Below are positions 10,876 to 22,590 of a stretch of 64,000 bases of DNA, piece after piece. Position 1 is the first letter of the stretch. Every line of letters begins with the position of its first letter. The position numbers were made by a program, and so were the translations under genes. The notes below the pieces were generated by a model, which did not search any database, was not told the DNA's origin, and worked only from the letters and a program-made list of their open reading frames with translations. Origin of the DNA: Eurosta solidaginis (taxonomy: Eukaryota; Arthropoda; Insecta; Diptera; Tephritidae); the NCBI RefSeq assembly GCF_040869045.1, contig NC_090321.1, forward strand, positions 71,333,183 through 71,397,182, given 5' to 3'.

Positions 10876-13821
10876 ATACTCAGTTGAGCAGAGCTCACAG
10901 AGTATATTAAGTTTGATTGGATAACAGTTGGTTGTACATATATAAAGGAATCGAGATAGATATAGACTTCCATATATCAAAATAATCAGGATCGAAAAAA
11001 AATTTGATTGAGCCATGTCCGTCCGTCCGTCCGTTAACACGATAACTTGAGTAAATTTTGAGCTAATTTGATGAAATTTGGTATGTAGGTTCCTGAGCAC
11101 TCATCTCAGATCGCTATTTAAAATGAACGATATCGGACTATAACCACGCCCACTTTTTCGATATCGAAAATTTCGAAAAACCGAAAAAGTGCGATAATTC
11201 ATTACAAAAGACCGATAAAGCGACGAAACTTGGTAGATGAGTTGAACTTATGGCGCAAAATAGAAAATTAGTAAAATTTTGGACAATGGGCGTGGCACCG
11301 CCCACTTTTAAAAGAAGGTAATTTAAAATTTTTGCAAGCTGTAATTTGGCAGTCGTTGAAGATATCATGATGAAATTTGGCAGGAACTTTACTCTTATTA
11401 ATATATGTACGCTTAATAAAAATTAGCAAAATCGGAGATCGACCACGCCCACTTTTAAAAAAATTTTTTTTTAAGTAAAATTTTAACAAAAAATTTAATA
11501 TCTTTACAGTATATAAGTAAATTATGTCAAGATTCAACTCCAATAATGATATGGTGCAACAAAATACAAAAATAAAAGAAAATTTAAAAATGGGCGTGGC
11601 TCCGCCCTTTTTCATTTAATTTGTCTAGGATACTTTTAACGCCATAAGTCGAACAAAAATTAACCAATCCTTTTGAAATTTGGTAGGGGCATAGATTTTA
11701 TGACGTTAACTATTTTCTGTGAAAATGGGCGAAATCGGTTGATGCCACGCCCAGTTTTTATACACAGTCGTCCGTCTGTACTTCCGCATGGCCGTTAACA
11801 CGATAACTTGAGCAAAAATCGACATATCTTTAATGAACTTAGTTCACGTGCTTACTTGAACTCACTTTATCTTGGTATGAAAAAGAAACGAAATCCGACT
11901 ATGACCACGCCCACTATTTCGATATCCAAAATTACGAAAAATGAAAAAAATGCCATAATTCTATACCAAATACGAAAAAAGGGATGAAATATGATAAGGT
12001 AATTGGATTGTTTTATTGACGCGAAATATAACTTTAGAAAAAACTTTATAAAATGGTTGTGACACCTACCATATTAAGTAGAAGAAAATGAAAAAGTTCT
12101 GCAGGGCGAAATAAAAAACCCTTAAAATCTTGGCAGGTATTACATATATATGTAAATAAATTAGCGGTATCCAACAGATGATGTTCTGGGTCACCCTGGT
12201 CCACATTTTGGTCGATATCTGGAAAACGCCTTCACATATACAACTACCACCACTCCCTTTTAAAACTCTCATTAATACCTTTAATTTGATACCCATATCG
12301 TACAAACTCATTCTAGAGTCACCCCTGGTCAACCTTTATGGCGATATTTCGAAAAGGCGAACACCTATAGAACGAAGGCCCACTCCCTTTTAAAAATACT
12401 CATTAACACCTTTCATTTGATACCCATATCGTACAAACAAAGTCTAGAGTCACCCCTGGTCCAGAAAGGCCCACTCCCTCTTAAAATACTCATTAACTCC
12501 TTTCGTTTGATACCCATATTGCACAAACGAATTCTAGAGTCACCCCTGGCCCACCTTTATGGCGATATCTCTAAACGGCGTCGACCTATGGAACTAAGGA
12601 TTACTCCCTTTTAAAATAGTCATTAACACCTTTCATTTGATACCCATATCGTACAAACGCATTCTAGAGTCACACCTGGTCCATCTTTATGGCGATATCT
12701 CGAAAAGGCGTCCACCTATAGAACTAAGGCCCACTCCCTCTTAAAATACTCATTAACTCCTTTCGTTTGATACCCATATTGCACAAACGAATTCTAGAGT
12801 CACCCCTGGTCCACCTTTATGGCGATATCTCGAAAAGGGGTCCACCTATAGAACTAAGCCCCACGCCCTTTTAAAATAATCATTAACACCTTTCATTTGA
12901 TACCCATATCATACAAACAAATTCTAAAGTCACCCCTGGTCCACCTTTATGGCGATATCTCGAAAAGGCGAACACCTATAAAACGAAGGCCCACTCCCTT
13001 TTAAAAATACTCATTAACACCTTTCATTTGATACCCATATCGTACAAACAAAGTCTAGAGTCAGCCCTGGTCCACCTTTATTGCGATACCTCGAATATGC
13101 GTCCACCTATAGAACTAAGGCCCACTCCCTCTTAAAATACTCATTAACTCCTTTCGTTTGATACCCATATTGCACAAACGAATTCTAGAGTCAGCCCTGG
13201 CCCACCTTTATGGTGATATCTCGAAACGGCGTCCACCTATAGAACTAAGGCCCACTCCCTTTTAAAATACTCATTAACACCTTTCGTTTGATGCCCATAT
13301 TGTGCAAACAAATTCTAGGGTCACCCCTGGTCCACCTTTATGGCGATATCTCGAAACGGCGTCCACCTATGGAACTAAGGATTACTCCCTTTTAAAATGC
13401 TCATTAACACCTTTCATTTGATACCCATATCGTACAAACGCATTCTAGAGTCACCCCTGGTCCATCTTTACGGCGATATCTCGAAAAGGCGTCCATCTAT
13501 AGAACTTAGGTCCACGCCCTTTTAAAATACTCATTAATACCTTTCATTTGATACCCATATCGTACAAACGCATTCTAGAGTCAACCCTGATCCACCTTTA
13601 TGGCTAGATCCCTAAATGGCGTCCACCTATAGAACTATGGCCCACTCCCTCATAAAATACTCTTTAATGCCTTTCATTTGATACTCATGTCATACAAACA
13701 CATTCCAGGGTTTCCCTCGGTTCATTTTCCTACATGGTTATTTTCCCTTATGTTGTCACCATAGCTCTCAACTGAGTATGTAATGTTCGGTTACACCCGA
13801 ACTTAACCTTCCTTACTTGTT
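10876..13821 (+). mobile_element. HINE/DINE-1-like element, family A, complete copy 1
   Basis: The 5' end is ATACTCAGTTGAGCAG, closing on itself as a palindrome (…CACAGAGTAT). A CCGTCCGTCCGTCCGTT microsatellite core lies at about 11020. A non-coding body carries repeated CCACGCCCAC and GGGCGTGGCACCGCCC boxes. A central array of 130-bp repeats follows (separate entry). The 3' side has CTCAACTGAGTAT at 13767-13779, the exact reverse complement of the 5' start. A hairpin GTTCGG/CCGAAC at 13785-13802 comes next, then CCTTACTTGTT. This set of ends is the HINE (Helentron-associated) plan. The minus-strand frames of 76-115 residues in the body are not genes: the same sequence is non-coding and gapped in copy 2. 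Confidence 0.8.
12240..13720 (+). repeat. 130-bp central tandem repeats of HINE family A
   Basis: About eleven copies with the marker TTTGATACCCATATCGTAC at intervals of 130 bp (one copy shortened to 90 bp). Each unit also has GAGTCACCCCTGGTCCACC, TTATGGCGATATCTCG and CTATAGAACTAAGGCCCAC. Copy 2 of the element, at 42894-45619, has about nine, so copy number varies between insertions. Confidence 0.85.
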
Positions 13822-14519
13822 ATTCCCTACTTTTCACATCAATCACTTTATAAATACTCCTAGCTAGATCTCCTCATCTTCGCTTTACAGCTAACAACTT
13901 TGCTAGTCATTACCAAAGAGTATAAAAATGTTATAAGTTTGTTGCTTGCATATAATCATATTCATTAGTAGAAGTAGTGCAAGAGTGACGAGAAAAAAAT
14001 CAAAAGAAAGTAAAAGAAAATTGTGCTGACAAACAGCGAAATGCCAAATGCATTTTGTACCGACCTACCTACTATAGCACTGAAGCACATATAACGGTTA
14101 AGCCCAGTGACTTGAACAATGAATATTTAATTTATCACATTGTGCAAATATTTGATACCTCAAAGTGAAGTAGAAGAAGCAACAGCAATAAAGTGCTTTT
14201 GGACGGTATTTCAACGACATGCACGGCAGTTCAATTCCAATATTATATCGGGTGTCAATTGCAATTTGTTGTTTTTTAAAAAATATGTGGTAACCTTTTG
14301 TTCTTTTCTTTTACTTATTCAAACTATTATTATTGAGTAATTGCATCAGCTGAATATGGAGGAAGCAAACAAACAATTGAAAGACTCTAGCGCAAGCGAT
14401 GTTCATGAATCATCGTGCATGCATGCGTGTGTAAGCTGGTTTAAAATTTGTAGCGACAGTTGTCATTTTGGTACAATTTTACTTAATTTGGTACGTTTGT
14501 TTTCGCTTTCGTAAGACAT
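13822..14519. other. Intergenic stretch without recognised gene
   Basis: A 66-residue frame at 14140-14340 has no family features. The stretch contains purine-rich and GCATGCATGCGTGTG sequence but nothing I can assign. Confidence 0.4.
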
Positions 14520-14646
14520 GACAATATTTTTTTAAATGTCTCATCATATCAAGTTGGGGTATATCGTTTGATATGATATCAAACCAGCTGGGGCGATCTG
14601 ATGATTAAATCAGAACAAAGTCAAAGAAAATCTGGTAAAATACTAA
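14520..14646. repeat. Left remnant of the ~320-bp satellite (Helitron flank)
   Basis: This segment (GATATGATATCAAACCAGC, TGGGGCGATCTGATG, AGAAAATCTGGTAAAATA) matches the satellite found to the right of the Helitron at 22391-22590 and 24201-25353. It shows that the Helitron landed inside a satellite monomer. The last base is A, as expected for Helitron insertion between A and T. Confidence 0.7.
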
Positions 14647-15071
14647 TCTATACTATAATAAATCTCTAGAAAATCGTGTCTGTACATCCAAGATTTCTAA
14701 AAAAAAATGAGTGTATTTGACGTTTGGAATGTCGTAGAATCCATCGGCACCACTTTTTTCTGTTTGTCTGTTTGTCTGTATGATATCGATAATCTCGGAA
14801 ACTAACGAATGGATTTTTATGAGACTTTCACAGATGGATAGCCTGTAATCCAGAAGGGAATCTAGAGCTTATTTCATTAAAATGGCGTGAGAAACAAAAA
14901 AGATATAGTTGTTTAAGCTATAATTAAGCTACTTTTAAGGATTTTTTTTTGAAAAACGAAGGAAAATGCACTTAGTTTCCAAACAAATATCAAAGAATGC
15001 CTTTGCAAAGTTTTTTTTCAATTTCATATAAATTAAAAATCAAATTCATGAATAGATACAGTGGCGTACTG

Positions 15072-15091
15072 AGTTATCGGTACCGATAACT
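15072..15091. repeat. 20-bp perfect palindrome
   Basis: AGTTATCGGTACCGATAACT reads the same on both strands. A third GAGTTATCGGT half-site follows directly. It lies in the 5' region of the Helitron and could be a transcription-factor site or a cruciform; its role is unknown. Confidence 0.6.
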
Positions 15092-15469
15092 GAGTTATCG
15101 GTCAAAATGTATTTGCTCCAAAATCTATAAATTTACCTACAATATGAAATACTTTTAGCTAAGATTTTAAACCTTTTACACGCGTTAATCAGGGACAGGT
15201 GGCGCAAAGTTCTGTTGACAAGCGTTATTACCAGTTTTCATGAAAACAATTTCATCAAAGTAGCTGTGATTTTCTTCTTTGATTTTTTGAGGTTTTATAA
15301 ATTTTAGCTGGACATAAATTTTAGTTGTTTGAAGAAGTTCAGTTGTGCAGTTGTATTTTGTGTTGTGCAGTTATATTGTTGTAAGTGAATTTTAAACTGG
15401 TGAGTACAAATTCTTTTTCTTTTAATTTTTATTGTTAATCAATTAATGTATTCGTTTAAATAAATAAAT

Positions 15470-15727
15470 CTGTGGCAACAAATCATAACAACTTAAATCG
15501 AGTTAAGAAATTAGACCAATCAGAATTCCTTCTGCCGGTTTTTAGTAACAAAAAAAGCTTAGTTTTGTAGAACTTTTATCGGTTTTATATTATTTGGTTT
15601 CTAGACCATTAAATCTATTACGTTTGGCTAAGTTATGAAGCAGTTTACTTTTAAAAAATCGCTGGAGGAAATTTCAACTGGTATAATTTCTTAACTCGAC
15701 TTAAGTTGTTATGATTTGTTGCCACAG
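15470..15727. mobile_element. hAT-type MITE inside the Helitron
   Basis: Terminal inverted repeats of 43 bp begin CTGTGGCAACAAATC. They match at 42 of 43 positions. They are flanked by an 8-bp direct repeat AAATAAAT (15462-15469 and 15728-15735). An 8-bp duplication is typical of the hAT superfamily, and also of P-like elements. At 258 bp with no coding capacity it is non-autonomous. It must be younger than the Helitron in which it sits. Confidence 0.85.
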
Positions 15728-15931
15728 AAATAAATGCGAGGTTTACACTATTATACGAGCTTTTCGAGGAATATACGACTTTAAACGAATACCCTGAATA
15801 TTTTTAATTACATATTGGTAAACTCAACCTATTGCTATTTGGGAGGTGCATTCGGATGATGTAGTTCAATTTTGGTAGCCTCACCTGAAGAAACGTATTT
15901 TTGAACCCCAAGCAATTTTACCAGTAACTAA

Positions 15932-16208
15932 TGGCTCAATTACATAAAACTTTGGAGTTGTCATTTCGATACAAAGTTCGTGGAACGTAAAGCAACTTTG
16001 TATGAAAGTGGATCTTCGAAGTTTTACGTGTTGTGGCCGAAATACATATAACTTTGTGCAACTTTGACAGATGAGCGCTTCGTTGTTTGCTCATGGCTCA
16101 AAATTTTTTTCAACCTTACGTTCCACAAACTTTTTTTGTAAGGACCGTGTGATAGCAATGGGAACGCAACTTCTGTCAAAGTTCTCAAAGTTGTATGTAA
16201 TTGGGCTC
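15932..16208. mobile_element. MITE with TAA target duplication, PIF/Harbinger-like
   Basis: The ends are TGGCTCAATTACATA and, on the other strand, GAGCCCAATTACATA. They are flanked by TAA on both sides (15929-15931 and 16209-16211). Further inward, AACTTTG and GTGGAACGTAA segments are also inverted. The 277-bp size and TAA duplication fit a Harbinger-type MITE. No protein is encoded. Confidence 0.7.
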
Positions 16209-16814
16209 TAAGGTATTGACATTACCAGCTGGTATTCGGGCGAGTTTGCCAATGCTTTCCGACATAACAGCATTACAGTAAAATCGAAAAATTGTTTTTC
16301 ATAAAATTAAATTTGAGTGTTTACTAAAGAGAAACTTAATTCATAAGGCCCTCTCTACATAGGAATTGCATTGCAGATAGGGCCTTTGTGAATTAAGGTA
16401 GCGATAGAAAAATTCGCCTTCTTTTTTAAGATCTGATACCCAGGTCTAAATGCGTCTTTTGATAATTCTCCCGATATATCTGAACGGGTATTTCCAGTTA
16501 CGTTCTGTCGTAAAAAATTGCCCAAATTTTCTTTTAGGTTTTGCCAGCTATTTTTTTTTTTTTTACTTTGTTTTAGTGAGAGCTCAACAAATTGAAAAAA
16601 CAGACGTGAGTAGCAAGTACTCATGAGGTTTGATGTGTGAACATCTGTTAGCAAAAAATTGCAACCTGTATTTTGCGATGCTTTGGTAGGTGTGCGATTG
16701 GTTGTCGTACACATACACTAAATAAAATTTTCGTAAATGATGTAATGCCAAATATCGGAAAGGTTATTTGTTATGTGCCCATTTAATTTTCATTGCGTTA
16801 TTTTTAGAAACACT

Positions 16815-19800
16815 ATGCCCAAAAAGCGTTCAAATTTATCTAAACGCACTAAAGCTGCTAAGAGGTTAAGACTAATGCGATCACAAGAATCGAGTAAAAA
16901 TTATGAAACGAGGCTGTCGGCAAATAGGGAACGTATAGCATTTATCAGGTCTATGGAAACTCCTTCCGAAGGTGATGTGCGCCGACATATTGATAGGGAA
17001 CGCCATGCTCTGTCGCGCGAATTGGAAGCACCGCACGAAAGAGAAATTCGTCTTAGTTTGCAGCAAGTTAGGACTAATTTAAATCGATTTTTTGAAAGCA
17101 GTGAAGGTCGACATACACGACTCAGCACTGACCGAGAGCACCATGTATTGTCCCGAAGTTCTGAACCTGTTGTCGAGATAGAGTCCCGGCTAAATGATCA
17201 GCGTATCCGCTCCGCAAACTTAAGGTCACAGGAAGCAAGTGACCAAAGGGACAATAGGCAGATGGCTGATCGTGATCACGCCCTGTCTCGCGAATTAGAA
17301 ACCTCCCCTGAGAGAAATTCGTTTAAGTACGCAGCAAATTAGGACAAATTTAAATCGCTTCTTTGAAAATGAAGAAGAACAACTTATACGACTCAGCAAT
17401 GACCGAGAGCGCCACATATTGTCTCGAGGTTCTGAACCTGTTGTCGAAAGAGAATGCCGTTTAAATGATCAACGCATCCGCTCAGCAAACTTAAGGTCAC
17501 AGGAAACAAGTGACCAAAGGGCCAATAGGCAATTGGCTGATCGTGAATGTCACGCGCTGTCGCGCGAATTAGAAACCTCCCCTGAGAGAGAAATTCGTTT
17601 AAGTACGCAGCAAATTAGGACAAATTTAAATCGCTTCTTTGAAAATGAAGAAGAACAACATATACGGCTCAGCAATGACCGAGAGCGCCACATATTGTCT
17701 CGAGGTTCTGAACCTGTTGTCGAAAGGGAGTCCCGGTTAAATGAGCAGCGCATCCGCTCAGCATGTCCAAGGTTATGCCAAACAAGTAATGAAAGGGTCG
17801 ATATGTTGAACGCCGATTGTGAGCATAGGACATCCGAAACGTTTTAGCATCGTGGGGAACGTTTGATAAATGATCGACATCGCCATAACATTACTAGAAT
17901 GCTGGAAAGTAGCAACCAACAACGCAGCAGTATAGTTATGACTGCAGAAAATTACGAACGCCTACGTGAAGATCAAGAAACATACAGGGCCAACGAGAGG
18001 GAAAGAATACGCGGAATACGGCAGTTGGAGGCGGAGGAAAATCGCCAAGTTCGCCTGCATGTTGACCGCGTACGACATACGCTAAATAGGGAACAAAATG
18101 ACTCTGAAGAGCTTCCCCCAAATATTGATGTAGGTAACGGCTTACTCTCCTGGATTAGTAAGACAAAAAATGCTTTTGCATATAACCCTTTAGTAGATTA
18201 TGCTAAATACTCATTAATTGGTGAAATGAATTTGAAATGCAGATTTTGTGAAGCCCTTAAATTCCAAAAAGAAACGGTTGGAATGTGTTGTTCCAATGGA
18301 AAGGTCAATTACGAAATTTTCCTAAATCCGCCTGAAGTTTTGAAAGCTCTGCTCAACGGTGATCACTCGCAGTCAAAGCACTTTTTAGAAAACATTCGTG
18401 CGTATAACAGTGCATTTCAAATGACATCTTTTGGAGCAAAACAAGTGACGGAAGGACCTTTTATGCCTACCTTCAAAGTTCAAGGGGAGGTTTATCACCT
18501 TATTGGTTCATTGTTACCCGAGAATGAGCCAAAGTTCCTGCAAATATATTTCGTAGCGAATTATGAAGATCAGGCGGCTATTAGAAACGAAAACTTTCCA
18601 CAACTTAAGCGTAGTCTGATATCTATTCTGCAAAATATGCTACATGATGTAAATCCATACGTTCGCGATTTTAAAAATGCCCTTGATTTCGTTCCCGAAG
18701 AGCAAAATAATAAATATAAATTTGTAATATGTGCTGATAAAAGGCCCGCAACAGAACATCCAAGAAGGTACAATCCTCCTACTACAAATGAAGTTGCAGT
18801 TGTTTTAGTTGACCAAGAGTGTAAAAGGCGCGATAATGTTTTGCGCACTCATGGCGATCGTCTTCATCGCATATACGAGACACATCGATCATACGATGCG
18901 CTTCAATACCCATTAATTTTTTGTCACAGGGAAGATGGATATAACTTTGAATTACATCAAATTAACCCTACTACTAGATTGCCAAACCCGCATAAAAAGT
19001 TGTCGTCACAACAATTTTATGCATACATGCTACAGATAAGAGCAAACAGTTTTGTATTTCGTGGACTATTTAATCAGTTTATCGTCGATATGTATGCTAA
19101 AATTGAAACCGAGCGTTTGGTTTACATACGTACTAATCAAAGACGGTTGCGTGCTGAGGAGTATGTGCACTTACGTGATGCTATGCAACAAGATGGAGGT
19201 ACCAGTCCAGTCCAGTTTAACGGGAGGTCCACGATAAATGCACGAACGTACACAGGATGCTTTTTGCTACGTTAGAAAATATGGAAAGCCTGATCTCTTT
19301 ATAACGATAACAAAAAATCCGAAGTGGGCTGAAATTACACAGCAACTTTTGCCTGGTCAAAATACATACGATCGGCACGACATAATAGAGTGTTCCACTT
19401 AAAACTTAAAGCTCTAATACGCCTAATTACAAAGGAGAATCTGTTTGGGTCAGCTTTGTGCTTTATGTACAGCGATGAGTGGCAAAAACGAGGTCTACCA
19501 AATGCACATGTACTTCTCTGGTTGGAAGAAAAAATGCGCCCTAACGATATTGATAATGTGATAAGTGCCGCATTTCCAGACAGCAACACAGATGCCACAC
19601 TATTTGACATAGTAAGAACACACATGGTCCATGGTCCTTGCGCGATATTAAATAGCAACTCTCCATGCATGCAGGACGGCCGATGCTCGAAAGATTATCC
19701 ACGGGCACTTATAGAACACACCATAATGGGAGATGATGGATATCCCTCTTATCGGCGACGGTCCCCAGGAAAAGGTGGGTTTACTGCCACTTTAAAATTA

Positions 19801-21496
19801 CGTGGTGAAGATATAATTTTGGACAATAGATGGATCGTGCCATATTCACCTGTACTCTCCAAAACGTTTCAGCCCCACATCAACGTGGAAGTGTGCAGTA
19901 GTGTATCATCCATTAAATATATATGCAAGTATATAAATAAGGGCAGTGGCCAGGCAATATTTGCGTTAAGGAATGAGAATGACGAAATAACTAGATTTCA
20001 ATTAGGGCGTTATATAAGCTCTTCAGAGGCCGTTTGGAGAATATTAAGCTTTCCCATTCATGGGCGATATCCCCCTGTAGTGCATTTGGAGGTTCATTTA
20101 GAAGGAGGGCAAAGGATATACTTCAATTGCGAAAACGTGACAGATCGAGTAGAAACCCCGAAGCAAACCACTTTACTGGCATACTTTCGGCTTTGCGAAA
20201 GAGACAGGTTTACGAGGACATTAATGTATGAGGAGGTTCCCTCTTATTACACGTATGATAAGCAAAGAGGTGTTTTTAAGCGCAGGAAACGGGCAGATCT
20301 GTAGATGGGGAGCCCGACATTTTTAAGGAACATGTCATTGGACGTGTATATATGGTTCATCCGAACAATGCCGAGTGTTTTTACTTGCGGTTGTTGTTGC
20401 ATACAGTACGAGGACCTACTTCCTTTTCGAACCCTCGCACTTTTTTGGGAGTTGAATATCCCACTTTCCGCGATGCTTGCCGAGAACGCCACTTGCTTGA
20501 CGATGACAAGCATTGGCATGATGCTATATCCGCCAAAATGACGAAGTTATGGATGGTGTTACTTTTCTCTTTTGTGGAGATTTTCGGCAGATACTACCGG
20601 TCATACCACGCGGTACAAGAGCAGATGAAATACGAGCGTGTTTGAAGAGCTCATATTTATGGTGTAACATTAAAAGAATGCATTTAACAGAAAATATGCG
20701 CGCTCGAATCGGAGGCAACATAAATGCGCAGAACTTCTCCGAAACTTTGCTAAAGATTGGAAATGGTACTTACCCCGAAGAAGAGGGCAAAATTACACTG
20801 CCCGATAATTTGTGCCGTACCGTACATTCTTTGCAAGAACTAATTTCTACTGTTTATAATGATCTAGGAGTCTGTCATGATAACTTTTGGCTTTGCGAGA
20901 GGGCTATCTTGACGCCACGAAATGACCAGGTTTTGAAAATCAATTCGTATATACTCATCGATATTCAGGGAGAGGAGGTCGAATACTTTTCTATCAACAG
21001 AGTTTTGGAGCAAGATGACTCAACAAATTTCCCTGTGGAGTTTTTAAATAACCTTAGTGCACCTGGACTTCCATCCCATAAAATTATTTTGAAAATCGGC
21101 GCACCAATTATTCTGTTGCGTAACCTAAGCCCACCAAAATTGTGCAATGGAACGAGGCTCAAAGTTGTTTCTCTAAAACAAAATATAATTGAAGCAGAAA
21201 TTTTGACAGGCAGTGGCAGAGGAGAGAGAGTCTTTATACCACGTATCCCCCTTATACCAAACAACTTTCCCTTTAGATTTAAACGTGTTCAATTCCCGGT
21301 GAGCCTTTGCTATGCTATGACAATCAACAAAGCACAAGGCCAGACGATGAGTGTTGTGGGCGTTGATCTGACTGTGAGTTGCTTTTCTCACGGCCAGCTT
21401 TACGTGGGGCTCTCACGTGTTAGTGAAGCAGACAAATTAATCGTCTATGTTCCTAACACTTCCACATCAAATGTTGTTTATAAGGAAGCATTATAA
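16815..21496 (+). pseudogene. Helitron Rep/helicase, inactivated
   Basis: An intact protein would nick, replicate by rolling circle and unwind Helitron DNA in the nucleus. It starts at ATGCCCAAAAAG; MPKKRS is a usual insect Helitron N terminus. A charged region of R-E-rich repeats (about 92 residues, tandemly duplicated) comes first. Helitron-like N domain sequence is at 18200-19260. The Rep domain at 19240-20300 has GLPNAHVLLWL where the HUH motif expects HAH: Asn replaces the first His at 19501-19503. The two Tyr (YICKYINKG, 19918-19932) are kept. The PIF1 helicase part has CGDFRQILPV (20573), INKAQGQTM (21324) and HGQLYVGLSRV (about 21390). Walker A and B are absent because sequence is lost at about 20537. 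Breaks: a GA loss near 17315, TAG at 17845, a shift near 19205, TAA at 19235, and shifts near 19390 and 20300. Confidence 0.92.
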
Positions 21497-22390
21497 AACA
21501 ATTCTTTTTTTTAAATAAGCATTAAAAATGTTAAATTTTGTATTACAAGTTAACTCTCCACACATACACATACATTCACACTGAAGAGCTTGGAATAATT
21601 TTGTTTTATGTGTGCTAAGTATGTAAGCATTCACTTTTATAACAATCATAATGCTATATATGTCTATGTATGCGCATAAGTTATTCTATAACAAATTTAT
21701 ATAACTCGCCTTAATGTATGCAACAATTAAAAATTAGAAAGTCGCAAAAAGCTATCAAAATGAATTCTTTTAAAATTATTTGTAAAAACTAACAATTTTA
21801 AAAATGTGTACGTAGTTTTTTTTGTCAAACTCAACGATTTTGCAAGCGAAATAAACATGTACATATGTACCCATATATAAAAAAAACTTTCTTTTATTCT
21901 CTGGTATATCAACAGGATCTGTAAGTATTTTCTGTTTTATATTTTGAATGTGTATGTATATCCATATATGTATGTAAGTTACGGCTTATAGCTTTTAACC
22001 GATTGAAGCAATAGTTACTGATTTTATTGCATGCTTTAGCGGTAAGCTTAGACAAAAGAACTGAAAATAAGATATGGTAATAGAAATGTGGGGAAGAGTG
22101 AAGAAAATACCGAAACGAGGTTGAGCGCGAGATAAGAAGAATGGGACCGCCAGAAAAAGGCACAGAGTAAAGTAAGTGGGATGGACCAAGCAATAAAAGG
22201 GGAGGAGGGATAATGTGGAAAAATAAATATTGTTTTATATAAACGGAGCCTGCACATGGTTTCGTTATTTAGGTTAGCAGAAATGTTTTAAAATTTGTTA
22301 AGTTAAAGACCCAAGATATCGATATTTAAAAAAAATAAGGGCCACTTTAATATAAATACGCATCCTGAACAACGTCGGGCACCCTGCTAG

Positions 22391-22590
22391 TTAATAATAA
22401 AGTAACTAAATTAAAAAAAAAATTGTATCTTACATCACCATATGACATCAAATAAAAACATGTCACATCATATAAGATCACATGACATAAATAAAATTGT
22501 AGCAAAAAACTTGACTTATATAATTTCTTAAAATCAAACGAAATTAAGTTAAGACTAAATTCTGAACACATAAAATTAAGGTATATTCTA
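22391..22590. repeat. Satellite remnant between Helitrons
   Basis: This is the right flank of the large Helitron. It carries satellite segments such as CACATCATATAAGATCACATG and CTTAAAATCAAACGAAATTAAG, which recur in the 24201-25353 array. Confidence 0.65.

Larger units (their letters stand above)
15400..16807 (+). other. Probable 5'-UTR intron of the Helitron gene
   Basis: A donor-like GTGAGTAC begins at 15400 (another, GTAAGT, is at 15381). A pyrimidine-rich acceptor TTATTTTTAG ends at 16807, 7 nt before the start codon ATGCCCAAAAAG. The region between holds no coding match and has taken two MITE insertions, which would be tolerated in an intron. This is inference from splice-site consensus and position; no transcript was examined. 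Confidence 0.45.
14647..22390 (+). mobile_element. Helitron, near full length but defective
   Basis: The 5' end is TCTATACTATAATAAATC preceded by A. The 3' end is GTCGGGCACCCTGCTAG followed by T, so both termini fit the canonical A|TC...CTAG|T rule. A short GC-rich stem lies just before CTAG. The 7744-bp element holds a probable leader intron with two MITEs, a broken Rep/helicase gene and an AT-rich 3' region from 21497 on. Both flanks are the same satellite. There is no endonuclease domain, so this is a classical Helitron, not a Helentron. Confidence 0.88.

Noticed and set aside
11138..11615. Minus-strand frames of 76-115 residues, also seen at 43273-43635, as a conserved small gene
   Set aside because: The similarity is that of two HINE copies. 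The frames are interrupted or altered between copies, and codon-level conservation is not apparent.
12240..13720. Regularly spaced repeats as a CRISPR-like array
   Set aside because: Units are contiguous 130-bp tandem repeats without variable spacers, in a eukaryotic element.
14647..22390. Classification of the large element as a Helentron
   Set aside because: No endonuclease domain is seen after the helicase, and the ends are of the A|TC...CTAG|T type.
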